DNA from: Dolomedes plantarius
Taxonomy: Eukaryota; Arthropoda; Arachnida; Araneae; Dolomedidae
Length of the DNA stretch: 64,000 bases
Direction: 5' to 3'
NCBI GenBank assembly: GCA_907164885.2
Contig: OU015490.1
Coordinates: forward strand, 12,264,966-12,328,965
This document shows positions 32,041 through 44,353 of the stretch, one piece after another; within the stretch, counting starts at the first letter, position 1, and each line of letters opens with the position of its first letter. A program made the translations under genes and the position numbers. Below the pieces are notes generated by a model. It was not told where the DNA came from, did not search any database, and was given only the letters and a program-made list of their open reading frames with translations.

Positions 32041-33599
32041 TAGGATTACCCATCGAGTTGAGAAGTAAAAAACTATAAAGCAAAAGAGTTGCAACCGAAT
32101 TATTATGTATCCATATGCGCCAATAATGAACGCCAAGCAGGAAGAAAAGAATATAACCCATGAGATTGGACCAGCGTTATGACCATTTGAAATACCTCCC
32201 GAAAAAATTACAATCAAAGGGTTAAGGAAATCGGCCGTATCTCTTCCGGGGAATGCATGAAAACGCAATTCAAATAAATACGGGGATAGAATAATACGAC
32301 GAAACTTAAAGATTATGCGTTCGATTTATTTATTCTGTGTACTCTCGTATTTCAAGATAAATTGGGATTAGCAATCTAATTCGACGTAAATAAATGCCTA
32401 ATTGGAACAGTGGAGTGGAACAGTAGTAGTAAATTTTCATAATTGTTTATCAGAAAAAAATAATCCTATTACAAAATGAACAAATGCTCAGAGATATATG
32501 TTTGACATAAACCAGCCAAATTTATTTTGAAAAATAAATTGGCCTGCTTTACCAACTAAAATGCTTATTTTCTTTCATAAAAAATACTCAAAAAAAAAAG
32601 AAAAAATATTTCAGAAAAAGTACTCAAGTTCAAGAATATAAAATGTTCAGTTAGAACCACAATATTTTCTTCTATTTCAAACTCTATTAAATCCTTTTGG
32701 ACGGATGATGTATTTTATAAAAATTATTTTAATGATCAATTAAAGTAGTATATAGATTTTAGTATGGTTTTGTGTACGAACAATTTATATTTGTTCAAAA
32801 GATAGGAATGAGAATTTAAAATGGCACGAAAAAATATTTTAAAATAAATTTCGATATTGAATGCTAAAACATTCAGAATAATTTTGCAGTAATTATTCTC
32901 AATTTATTTTGGTACGTTTATGAAATAACTGATAATAAGTGCCTGTAATTTTTTTAAAGTACTTCCCTGCTTGATTTTTTTTAAATGTCATAATTTCCTC
33001 CGATGCTTCTCTGTTTTTGCAGTATTACTACAGCATACATTTAGTTTTTAAAACCAATATTGATTCTAACACATATTCAAAAGACTTCCAGACTAAAAAA
33101 TATCGATGTCACATAAGGAATCTAGAATAAATATTTCACTAGTTAAACAACTAAACTTTTATTCGCATGATCACGGAAAAGTTCAACTTATGATTACACA
33201 TTCGCTTATAATCTCGTGAGTTGGAAGTATTAAGAGGGAGAAATAAAAATTGATATTTAGGCGGGTAATAGCCTTTAACAATTCACGATAAATACTGCTT
33301 ATCTTGAAAATAACTAATTAGGAATGCGCAGTACAGGAATATGAGAAATAGAAATACATTTCTTACATGAACTAGGAAAATTTTGACTTGAACTTCTGAC
33401 ACTTTTCCCTTTTACGGGAATTATTAAATCCTAATTTTAAGTAAGTATTATAAGTAATTTTAAGTCCGTTTTTTTTAAACTGCACGCCTAAGTCTTGAAT
33501 TCGTAATAAAATTTTACTTGCAATCTAATTATCTACTTACTACGCAATATTGATAAAAGAGGATTTTAAAATAATTACAAGGTAAAAAGAATTTTAAAA
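32041..33599. other. AT-rich intergenic sequence
   Basis: No gene or element recognised. A TTAA preceded by AAAGGG near 32220 could be an alternative end of the neighbouring MITE. Confidence 0.5.
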
Positions 33600-33909
33600 T
33601 ACCATGTTTTTAAATTTTCTGTTGAATCATATAAACTTGACATTTCTATGTATTAATAAATACTTTAAAAAAAAAATTTTGATGAAATATCCCATCAACT
33701 TGAAAAAAAATGAAGTTGATTGGAAGTTAACTTGCGTTTAACTTTTTGTCCCCGTCCCTGTCGATAGATGGCTGAACCAGTCTACAAAATAAAATTAACT
33801 GAAACTGAATTCAAACTGCTTAAAGATGGCTAAAAGCATTAAAATAATGCATTGTCATCGTGTTCTGAGCTATTCCAAAAGTTTCAAATGTCTAGTTAGT
33901 TGGGAAGTT
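33600..33909 (+). repeat. Dispersed repeat R3, copy 1
   Basis: Highly similar to 48112-48425. Long shared blocks include ACCATGTTTTTAAATTTTCT, TGTTGAATCATATAAACTTG, CTATGTATTAATAAATACTT, AAATTAACTGAAACTGAATT and GTTCTGAGCTATT. It runs directly into the left end of the piggyBac element. Confidence 0.9.
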
Positions 33910-33913
33910 AGCT

Positions 33914-36203
33914 AACCCTCCGTCGGGCGCAATGGAAATCCTAACACGATCGGGCGCAATTCATCTGCCAGATTAATGTATGCAATGAATGCAATTTTTG
34001 AGTGTAAGTAAAGAAAACGTATCAAACTGAACTTTTCACTTATATTCGCGTATATTTAGGCTTTCAGATAACATTTTAATATTTCTTTGCAGTTTTTATT
34101 TACAAATTTGAACAAATCATCAAATTGTTCCAAAAATTTTTTTTCTCAAAACCATAACTCGAAATTCACTTTAAATTCATAAAACAAGTCCACATAATCA
34201 TAAAAATTAAAAATTAAAAGTTATTCATGAGCCAGGTTGAGGCACTTTAAAAGCTGAATCATAACATTTTTCACTTATCATCTTGGCATGCTCCGACCAA
34301 AATACTTCATTACATTTCAGACATTTATATTTTGAATAGCGAACTTTTTTCATTTGACGACATTTGAAACACCTCTTCCTCTGTCCGTCGTGGCATACAG
34401 ATGATGGCACCTACTGATGTTGTGAGGTAGGCTGGAACTCACGTAGTTCATTTTGTAGTTGAATAGGCATTCTCCTTGTTTCAATGCTCCTTTTTCGAAG
34501 TTGTTCCAAACACAACTCGTTGCCTAGAACTTTCAAACAACCTCGCCTTCTACTGGAGTTTGAATCGGGATTGTTATTGAACACATATATCACTTCTGCA
34601 TTAATACCTGCTATATTTAGTAATGCAAAGAAAACCACCATTGGGCATCTTCGTACATTTCTTGCTACATTATAGGTAGCACACAATTTCTCAACTACAT
34701 CGACTCCAGATTTGGTGGCATTATAATCCAAAATCATTTGTGGTTTTCATGTGACTGCATCAACTTGGTCGTCATCGTGCATGCTTGAAATTACAAGAAC
34801 ATTTTTCCCTTTTTTCGGCACTAATTACACAAGTTAGCAGTTCTTTACAAAACCAAAATGATTACTATTTACAACCCTAGATTTTGTGTTCACAAATTCA
34901 GGAGGGAGCTGGCGTTTTTTTTTTTTTTTTCGCAAGGTTCCCAACAATGACAACTTTTTTGCTTTGAGAGCCTGCACTAATTCGTAACTTTTGAACCAGT
35001 AGTCGCACGTTATGTTACGTCCTGATCCATACATCGGTTGAACAATTCTCATGACCATGTCTTGTGGCTTATTGCTTATCGCGAAGGGACCTTCTGGCTG
35101 TTTGCTTCCATATATCTCGAAGTTATGTGTGCAGAACATTTTTGTATCAACGACAGCTTAAATCTTGATACCGTACTTATAGGGTGTTGATGGGATATAC
35201 TATATAAATGAGTATATCCCTCGAAACCCTTCCAGTTTTTCATCTACAGTAACATATTTTCCAGGTGAATAACTCTTTTGACAGTTCGTTACCAACAGGT
35301 CAAAAATTTCGGGAACTGCTGCTAGTTTAATGTATTGTTTTCTCTGATCTCGCGTATTCACGTTATCCAAGAGAGTTCACTTGATAAGGAACTTGAACCT
35401 TTTCAAGTTCATTACCAAATGAAAAAATTGTACAACAAAACCATCTGCACCCCATAACTCTTCTAACGACTGCCTATTGCTCATTAGAATGCCTGCAAGA
35501 TATATAAAGTCAATAAAACTGCGAAATTCAATCAAATCAATAGGTTTCGAATCCCTTTCTCTTGAAAAGTTTTCTTTTATTTTCTCAATGTATATATTTG
35601 TATAATTTACGATCAATTCAATTACGTCATCAGAAAAAAGATTATTCCAGCATTCATTTGGGGACCTTGCATTCCTCGCATTTCCAGTGGGGCCAGGTAA
35701 TCGCAACAAAACAGCGTGTGCTCTCCTTCTGATTCTAGCTGAAGTCTTCACTTTTGACTATTTAGTTCCATCCTTACCTACATAAAATTCTTGACAAGCT
35801 GTTTCGTCTTCATCAGAGCTAACACCGTCTTGGTCAGTATCAGAATCCTCTTCTCTTTCTTCTACATTTTCTTCAGTATTAGTGTCAGACTCGTCATTTC
35901 CCCTGCCCTCATTAGCCACTATTTCGTCTTCATCCCACAAAATACGATGGATTTCAGCGAAATCTGCAGTGTTCCGCAGGTCAAACTTTCTAGAAGGAGG
36001 TTCTCTTAATGTTGAAGCCATTGGGAAATTGTTGAAGCCATTGGTCGGGATTGTATATAAAAGAATGAAAATCCTTGTTGGTTCACACGCATGCTGTACG
36101 CTTGTTGGAATTCGTCTTGAAAGGCAGTATGTTCTGCTTTATTGAAATAAGTTGCTGTTAACATGCCACTCGACAATCTTGTTGTAGTTACATTGCCATC
36201 GGG
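33914..36203 (-). mobile_element. piggyBac-family element
   Basis: The left end CCCTCCGTCGGGCGCAATGG lies against CTAA (a decayed TTAA), with a subterminal repeat, GATCGGGCGCAATTC. The right end is poorly preserved: ACATTGCCATCGGGTAAC near 36187-36203 could be its partner. The transposase is on the minus strand between them. The left flank is dispersed repeat R3, whose other copy reads ACTTAAAAAT at the corresponding point, so insertion into a TTAA of R3 is likely. Confidence 0.75.
34225..36021 (-). pseudogene. piggyBac-family transposase, one frame with several stops
   Basis: All open segments from the ATG at 36021 (MASTLREPPSRKFDLRNTAD) to the stop at 34225 lie in one minus-strand frame of about 599 codons. 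The N-terminus is acidic (EENVEEREEDSDTDQDG), as in piggyBac proteins. Then come the core start (RSPNECWNNLFSDDVIELIV), CDYWFKSYELVQAL with GTLRKKKKKRQLPPEF (first catalytic Asp region), VISSMHDDDQVDAVT (second Asp region) and NATKSGVDVVEKLC (third). The third motif usually has a second Asp where this copy has Glu. The C-terminus has a zinc-binding cluster (RCFKCRQMKKVRYSKYKCLK, then CNEVFWSEH). Visible stops are at 35758, 35377, around 35158, 34834, 34825, near 34750 and 34411. I saw no frameshift. Confidence 0.92.
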
Positions 36204-36390
36204 TAACCTATTAGCAGTGCCTTTGCTACGCCGTTGAAACAGGGGCAGCCGCCCAGTGTCTACTACGGAAAAAGGGGCCTAAAATGCTGTATTTATTTTA
36301 TTATTTTCCCAAACCTAATTAAAAAAGGGGCTCAAATGTAAATTTTTGCCCAGGGCATACTAATGGCTAGTTAGGTCACTGCCTATTAGT
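36204..36390. other. Possible small hAT-like fragment
   Basis: CAGGGGCAGCCGCCCAGTG near 36239 and GGGCATACTAATGGC near 36353, with AAAGGGGCCT and AAAGGGGCTC inside, resemble a common non-autonomous hAT type, but no clear target duplication is visible. Confidence 0.25.
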
Positions 36391-37022
36391 TATATGTTTT
36401 AATAAAGTTATAATTCAAAAGTTTGAATTCAGTATTTTAAAAATTTCAGTCAAAAATCGGAGGACCCTGAAAGTTAATGAAAGTATTTTTAACTAGTATG
36501 AAATGAGTTTTCCCTCCACGTAGTTTCTAATTATATATCCATTCTAACGTAGCATACCATCAAATTACTTAACTACTGGAAATGTAATTTAGTTGATTTG
36601 ATTATTAATTTATTTATTTACAATAGTAATGCAATACATATACATGTCCTTCCCAGCTGGAAGTGTGTTAAAATATTTTAAGCCAATAACTACCCATAGA
36701 CAGATTTGTAACTTAATGCTAATACTTTTAAAATCAACATGAAAATGACAAATTTCGACATCTTCTTTATTTTTGTACCACAATACGTGACAGACAATGT
36801 TTGTATCCATAGTAATGCATAGTATTCCATAGTAATGTCTGGATGACTGCACTTTGTCAGGCATGAGTAAGAAATTAGACAAATTTCGTTTTAAAAATTC
36901 CTTCCCATCAAGCGCTCTCGCCAGTGATGCCTAGCTGAGGATCACTGGAAATATATATTTGTGCTTTAACCTTTTCCTTACGGTGTGGCATAGCATGTAT
37001 CCCAAGAGTACGGGACCAAGAA
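36391..37022. other. AT-rich spacer
   Basis: A 90-codon minus-strand open frame at 36610-36882 has no recognisable domain. Nothing else is seen. Confidence 0.45.
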
Positions 37023-37080
<58 letters not shown>

Positions 37081-37081
37081 A
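37023..37081. repeat. (TA)n microsatellite
   Basis: TA units with one TACA interruption. Confidence 0.93.
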
Positions 37082-38697
37082 TCAGTATAAACTTCAGATC
37101 CTTTACTTTAGACAACTTTTACATGATATTTTTATACTATTAAAAACTCAATGTCATGTTTACTTTAGACTCATAAATTTGTAAGCTTCAGAAAAGAAAT
37201 TTTGAAATATTTTAGCAAGTGTTCCAAAGATTTGGTTTTATGTTTTTAGTATGTCGACAGGTCATACGTTTATAAAATTCTCTATGAAGCCTGAAAGTTT
37301 ATATGAAACATTTTTATAAGGGAACTATATAACTGTTGATATTTTTTTTTATCTCAGGGATGTATACAGAATATTAAACGTGATATTTTTCAATCATTTA
37401 TCATGTCTGAAACTTCGGGAATCTTTTATCATTGCATGTTTCTGTTTCCTTTTAAGAAATTTATTTTTGTTTTATAGGTATTTGCAAGATTGTGTGCGCG
37501 TGTGGGGGAAAGTTCATTATTAAATGAAAGGAACATATACTTCTCGAAAATGTTAAAATATCTTTTTATGTGCATAAACCTGATGTTTGCCGTGTGATAG
37601 GAATGTATTCAAACAATTGATGATTTTTATATTTTTTAATTTATTTAACATGTTCATTTTACTATATTGTGTTTTTACAACTTCTCTTGTAACGGTGATT
37701 TCAGTGCAAATATGAGTTTTTATTAAATATCGGATCAAATTAAATCGAAGCTATAGTTTTTATAACAGGAACCCTAGTTTTTATTTACGATTAAAATCCG
37801 AAAAATTTATATTCAATTATTCAATTGATAGTACGAACAGTAAATTTTCAAATTAGCAGATATTAATAAATAAGGCATTTTTCTTATGAAGTCGGTTAAA
37901 TGATACCATATTTAGTTGCTTGTATTTCGCTTTAATACGTTTATTAGTTCCAGCTACCTTATTTATGTGGATTATACATATTTTATACATAAGGTATAAA
38001 AACATTGTGTGGTTTAAAATGAAATTCCGGTAGAAGAAATTTAAATATTCCCTAGAAAACTCCATGTTTTTCACAAGTATAAATAAATAATTATGTTATA
38101 CTTATTTTAACCATAATTAAAATTTATATTTCCATTTTTTTCAGTTTTCTTTGACATTCAGGATTTGAATAAAATATCTGTCAATACGTAAAACTTTTTA
38201 ATATTTCTTTTGCTGATGTTTGTATTCGCAGAAAAGAATCTCAGTTGCATCAGAAATAAATTTCAAGTCCTAAAAAATTTCCCTACATGGATACATAACT
38301 CATTAGGGTTACAACAATACTATCAGGGTATTAACTAAAATTTCGTCGAAGTTTACACAATAAAAAGACTTAAATCACTGCAAAAAAATGACTATTACAT
38401 AAGAACGCATTTTTATTCCATCTCTCACCGTCTCATTTTTCAAATGGAAAACAGTGTTGCCAATTTATTCAGAAGAAAAAATGATATTTCAGGAGTGATC
38501 AAAACCACTGAGTCAGGAGTTCACAGCACATGCTGCTACAGATTCAAATATAAGCACTAATCATAACAGACGCTTTTTTACGGTATTTGATATAATTTCT
38601 TCTATGTTCTTGAAACCACGGTAGTTCTTTTTTCAAATATATGACATCTTGAATGTTTTCATCCGGATATTTAACCCAGCTTAATTTTGATTGTTTT
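37082..38697. other. AT-rich intergenic sequence
   Basis: About 1.6 kb with no recognisable gene, terminal repeats or tandem structure. Confidence 0.5.
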
Positions 38698-38960
38698 TAA
38701 CGTAGGATTACGTTCCTTCATAACGGTCAGCGGTAAAGCAAAATTTATGACGCTAAAACCATCGTCGCGAGTTATAAATCAAGAGTGGCAGAGTAGACAT
38801 ATGTGACTTACTTTTCGTATCACCCACCTATACTCCATAGGGTTATGACTCATATTTTTTTCGTATGTAGGAATTTTATTGTAAAAAAAAGAGTAAGCAA
38901 TGATAAGCAATCCTACGTTAATACCCCGCGGTAGTTTCGTTAGAAGAAACTACCAGAAAT
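38698..38960 (-). mobile_element. Microsatellite-associated MITE (family M1), copy 1
   Basis: Minus orientation. Terminal inverted repeat TTAACGTAGGATTAC at 38698 and its complement near 38907-38920. Beyond the 38920 end lies a perfect 9-bp hairpin, GGTAGTTTC/GAAACTACC (38930-38954), shared with the other copies. Here the internal position that is a microsatellite in other copies reads as an A-rich stretch. It encodes nothing. Confidence 0.8.
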
Positions 38961-39658
<698 letters not shown>

Positions 39659-39879
39659 TTGTTAAATAGGAAATTGAAACTATGTTTATATACCTAATCA
39701 AATACAAAATATTCTTTTCTAAAAGTTCTCCCACAATTTGAAGTGCCTCTTATGGTCTGAAAAATATTGTATTTTAAAAAAATATCGATTTTTTTCAGCT
39801 GATGTTCGCTTTTGGTTTGTCATCCTCTTAGGTAGCCATAGTCATTTTTTTTATCGGACCACATACATAACTTTGCGAC

Positions 39880-40340
39880 ATTACTCGGGCTGCAACATGA
39901 CACACAATTCCTCATAATAAGACTGTAAAATATGAAGCTGAAAAACGAAATGTATTCAAACGTTTATTTAATTTTTAGTGTGCATTTTGACGCCGTGACA
40001 AACTTTTGACTACTTAGACAAATTAGGTTTATAATTGCTACATGCTATTCTAAATACGTCATCAATGTGGGAATCAGTATCCGATTTCTATTCACGTTTT
40101 ATGAATAGTTCAATTTGGAATATAATGATACACAAATATACGTTCAGGCGTATACGTGAGCAGCAGGTGGAAGCATTTTTGTACAGTCTTTTCTCTTTCA
40201 GAAACTAATATCCAAAGTGGATATTAGTTTCTGAATATTTAGTGGATATTCAGAAACTAATATCCACTAAATACACGAAAGTACCAACCTGATATAATCA
40301 GTGCGAGTGTTTCGGACCGCACATAAAATCTTGCCCGGGC
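39880..40340 (+). repeat. Dispersed repeat R4, copy 1 (possibly non-autonomous hAT)
   Basis: Shares with 51942-52560 a start near CGGGCTGCAACATG, CCTCATAATA, TGTATTTAATTT-type blocks, one GACAAACTTTTGACT unit, TTGCTACATGCTATTCT, GAATCAGTA and GTGTTTCGGACCGCACATAA. GGGCCGC-rich ends are typical of non-autonomous hAT elements, but no target duplication was confirmed. This copy has an extra hairpin block at 40199-40273. Confidence 0.7.
40199..40273. repeat. Overlapping alternative hairpins
   Basis: Hairpin 1 is a perfect 16-bp stem (40199-40214 with 40218-40233, AAG loop). Hairpin 2 is a perfect 15-bp stem (40236-40250 with 40259-40273). CAGAAACTAATATCCA occurs at 40199 and again at 40251, so the second copy could also pair with 40218-40233. 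Copy 2 of R4 lacks this block. Confidence 0.95.
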
Positions 40341-40446
40341 CGAACTTTGAACAACATTTTCTCGGTAAAATTAAAATTAACTAAATAAAGAAATATCATT
40401 TACATTGCTGAGCTTGTGATCTGTTGTGTTGTATATTATGAATGTA

Positions 40447-41200
40447 GACTCTTAGACAAAAAAAAATAATACCCACCAAGAAGGAGTTATCCGGATGGGG
40501 CGAAAATCGGTAGATGTGATGTACATGTATAGAAAAATTTGAGAAAAAGAAGGATGATTTATTTAAGAGAAATATCTTCACAAAGGGAAAATGTTAAGGG
40601 GCACCGCGAGCTCATCCCCCTTTCTCTAAGCCGTCTATGAAAGGTCCTTACGATCACTGAAGCCCGTGTTGCATGTACGGTCGATGATAAGGATGAATCT
40701 GGGGCTGTGAGTGCTGCCCTGACGATTGCTCGGTCCTCACGTTCTGTCGTTTCTCTTTGCCGACCGCTTCTTTCTTGACGTTGAGTTCTGCCACGGTTCA
40801 TCCATTCTTGCAAACATCGTTTAATAGTGGCATCGCTCCTATCCAAATATCGACCGATTCGCCGATTAGAACAATCGGGTTCTTTGAGACCCACAACACG
40901 TCCACTCTGAAATGCTGGCATCTACGTATGTTGTTTGCACACCTGTATGCAAAGCATAGTTACTATCTACCATAGTACACGTAATGAAATTCGCAAAGGA
41001 TTTATGACCTAGGATCGAAATTTCTCCTCTTTAATATCCTGCCAGTTGTGAAGTTAATATGCGTTGCAGAGTCACATGTTCATTCAGTGGCCGCCAAATT
41101 TTAAAATTTTACATTTTCCATCGAAACCTGTATGAATATCAATTTGTGTCCCATTTGCATTACCCCCTCTTGGTGCGTCGTTTTTATTTGTCTAAGAGTG
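40447..41200 (-). mobile_element. Tc1 internal-deletion derivative
   Basis: Ends GACTCTTAGACAAA and, inward from the right, CACTCTTAGACAAA, with TA flanks at 40445-40446 and 41201-41202. It is 754 bp long, about half a full Tc1. It retains the transposase N-terminus only. Confidence 0.88.
40559..40921 (-). pseudogene. Tc1 transposase N-terminal (DNA-binding) part, truncated
   Basis: A 120-codon frame starting MPAFQSGRVVGLKEPDCSNR. The first helix-turn-helix covers about residues 1-45 (IGRYLDRSDATIKRCLQEWM). The linker RQERSGRQRETTEREDRAIV follows, then a second helix-turn-helix (residues about 60-105) ending at RRLRERGMSSRCPL. All catalytic DDE residues are deleted, and the frame ends in 15 non-homologous residues. 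The frame itself is open. If expressed, it could bind the element ends without cutting. Confidence 0.85.
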
Positions 41201-41202
41201 TA

Positions 41203-42069
41203 AATCCGTCAAATTTCATAACTAGGAGAAAGCGTAAGCCAGATATACATATCCATCTAAACATCATGTCTATGAAATACGTTGGCTATGAACTACGCGC
41301 TCTGGTAATCAAAATTTCAATTTAGACACTGTTTAATCTGTTAGTTCAGGATCTCCCATAAAATGTATTATATTTTATATATTTTTCATGCTCGGATTTT
41401 CAAATGAGTATTCAAATTTTATAGAAGCAAATTATTGAATTATAAGTAATAGAATTTTATTCCTCATCTAATCAAATTTTGGTCTGAACTAATCAAAAGA
41501 TCAACATACCTATAATTTTGCTTAAGACGGCTGTATACTAGCGCTATTATATTTAATCACCTCAGTGTTATCCTATGGATTAACTACTTCCACGAATTGC
41601 CGACTGGGATTTAAATTTTTTTCTCAAATTGTACACCTTTATAGAAGAAGAATTGTTGCAATCGTTGGACAATTCTAGTATGTTTTTTAAGGCAAATAAT
41701 GTTTTTAAATTTAAATTATTAGGAGGAAAATATAGTATGATGTGTTTCAAACGTTCATAACACAGGCCTGCAAAATTTGAGTTATAGAAAAGTGCTTGCA
41801 ATGTAATGACTGGATTTTATATTATTTGGTGTGTTGATTTCAAATATTACATCCATTTTTCTCAATCACGTAAGGATTTTTCACAAAATGGGCTTGAATA
41901 TATGGACAAGAAAGCCTACAGTACATATTCTGGGGATAAGAAGTCTAAATATTTTTAAGTGTTTTATTTACGAATGAATTAATATATCAAACAGTTGGAA
42001 ATGATTTTCTAAATATATATTAATTAGAAAGTATATTAATTAGAACATTTAATGGTTACCATTGTTTAA
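41203..42069. other. AT-rich spacer
   Basis: Nothing recognised. An open frame at 41580-41801 (-) has no domain. Confidence 0.5.
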
Positions 42070-43255
42070 TATATCCTTGATTCATATATCTTTAAAGCTT
42101 TCTTTTCCCTTTTCCCTGAAAGCTTGTTTTGGCACTTAGTCTGTTGTAGTTATTACGCGGGACTTCTCTGTGTAGCATCCAACAGTAGTCCCCATCATAT
42201 TGACTTTTCATCTACCTTGATATCTATCCTGCATATCTTTGATATCTTGGTGCAATTAGTGAAGAACAGGGTTAAAGATATCACCAAGATCACTAACTGC
42301 ACCAAAAAGGGAAAGTAGTCCAAATGCAAATTCAAAAAGAGCACTTTCAAACTCATTGAACAACCCAAGTCTTCATTAACATGTTTTCCACGATAGATTT
42401 ATAGTTGGGGTCCTTAACATTCCCGAGGAATTTTGTGACGACTTCCTTGAAAACTCTCCAAGCCTCTTTTTCCCTCGAAACAATTTTACTTTCAAACACT
42501 TCGTCTTTAAAAAGTTTCCGAATATCTGGACCTACGAAAACACCTTCCTTTATTTTTTCTTCCGACAGTCCTGGAAAATTGTTGCCTAGGTATTTAAAGC
42601 ACTCTCCTTCTTTCGATAGAGCTTTAACAAATTGTTTCATCAAGCCAAGCTTAATGTGAAGTGGAGGCAACAGGACTTTCCTGGGATAAATCAAAGTTTC
42701 CTTTATTACATTTTTGTTTCCAGGTGTTAATGATTTCCTTTGCGGCCACTCCTTTTTGATCCAATTATATTTTTTTATCCCGACTATCCCATTCACACAA
42801 GAAGCAAGGGTACTTAGTGTTTCCTGCTTGTTGTCCAAGAAGCATGGAAAGCACTTTTAGATCGCGCATATCATCCATCTTTATATTTCAAATGGGTGAG
42901 AATCAAAGCTAAATTCTCGTAAGATTCTTTCAGGTACACAGAATGTCCTAATGGTACTGAAGCATACTACTGAAGCATACTTGCTGCCATTAGGCAGAAG
43001 CACTGCTTTGAGGCTTCTTTTTGGGGTCAATCAAGGCCTCCTCTCGTCCACGTCATACTGTAAATCAAAATCCTCCATCAATTCACGGACAATGTTACAG
43101 TAAACCAAGCCACTATCTCTAGAAAAGTATGGAACGAAATATGTTTCTCTTTTTCTGAACCATGATAAAGAGGTACCATGAGCCAATAAATTATTTTGCT
43201 TTAGCCTAGAGCCAAGAGTTTAGCAGATTCTTTATATTGTTTCTTTTTTCCGTTT
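42070..43255 (-). pseudogene. Unnamed repetitive protein family, copy 2
   Basis: Minus strand, frameshifted. From the 5' side: NLLAHGTSLSWFRKRETYFV then PYFSRDSGLVYCNIVRELME (near 43200-43100), PKRSLKAVLLPNGSKYAS (near 43020), YPCFLCEWDSRDKK (near 42800), then the 161-codon open part 42353-42838. That part holds KEWPQRKSLTPGNKNV, VLLPPLHIKLGLMKQFVKAL, KEGVFVGPDIRKLFKD and FLGNVKDPNYKSIVENML. It ends with MSLKVLF, HLDYFP and YDGDYCWMLHREVP (about 42330-42110). Together with copy 1 this defines the full family order. It has at least three frame changes. I know of no assigned function. Confidence 0.78.
42250..42302. repeat. Short inverted repeat
   Basis: GGTGCAATTAGTGA at 42250-42263 pairs, with one mismatch, with TCACTAACTGCACC at 42289-42302. 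It lies within the 3' part of the unnamed family copy 2. Confidence 0.85.
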
Positions 43256-43919
43256 TTTTCGCACCAGAAACAGAAAAATCTCCAGTTTTCTCCAGTAATG
43301 ACGACTTATTATACCATATGCTCATCCCCTTCCTTAATTAACACAATCGATTTGTGGCTACGAAAATCAAATTTTTCATTTTGTGATATTTTTAATTTTT
43401 ACAATTTTTAATTTTTTGATAAAATGGTACGTCATGGAATTTTTTTACTATTTTTCCTGAAATCAGCGTCCAAAAATCTATCAGTATCAGCTATTGTTTT
43501 CTAAACAATTTTTGTTGGTTGCAGGCCTGTGTAATTTGCTTTCGCGGTTTAATTCTAAACTTATTCGATATTTTCATTAAACCATGAACTCTTCACGACT
43601 TTCACTATATGACATTTCCACGTCACGCGCGGAAGAATGCATGAAGGAAAAATACCAGATATTGCTTAAACTGAAGGATATGGAAAATAACTAAAATTAA
43701 ATAATGTCTGTTTCATCTTACATGGAATGTCAGACAAGAACCTTGAGGCTTAAAGTTTCTCACAGGTGGTTCCATCCTGCCATGACGAAAAGAAAAAATG
43801 CTAGGAAAGAATATTATATCACAAAAGTTGTGAAGATAGAAAAAGGAAGTGTAGCACTCTTCATTGCGAAATTGGATGAGAACATTAAATGAACATTTTA
43901 TTTATTTCCAGAGGAAAAC
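43256..43919. other. AT-rich spacer
   Basis: Nothing recognised. An open frame at 43704-43892 (+) has no domain. Confidence 0.45.
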
Positions 43920-44353
<434 letters not shown>

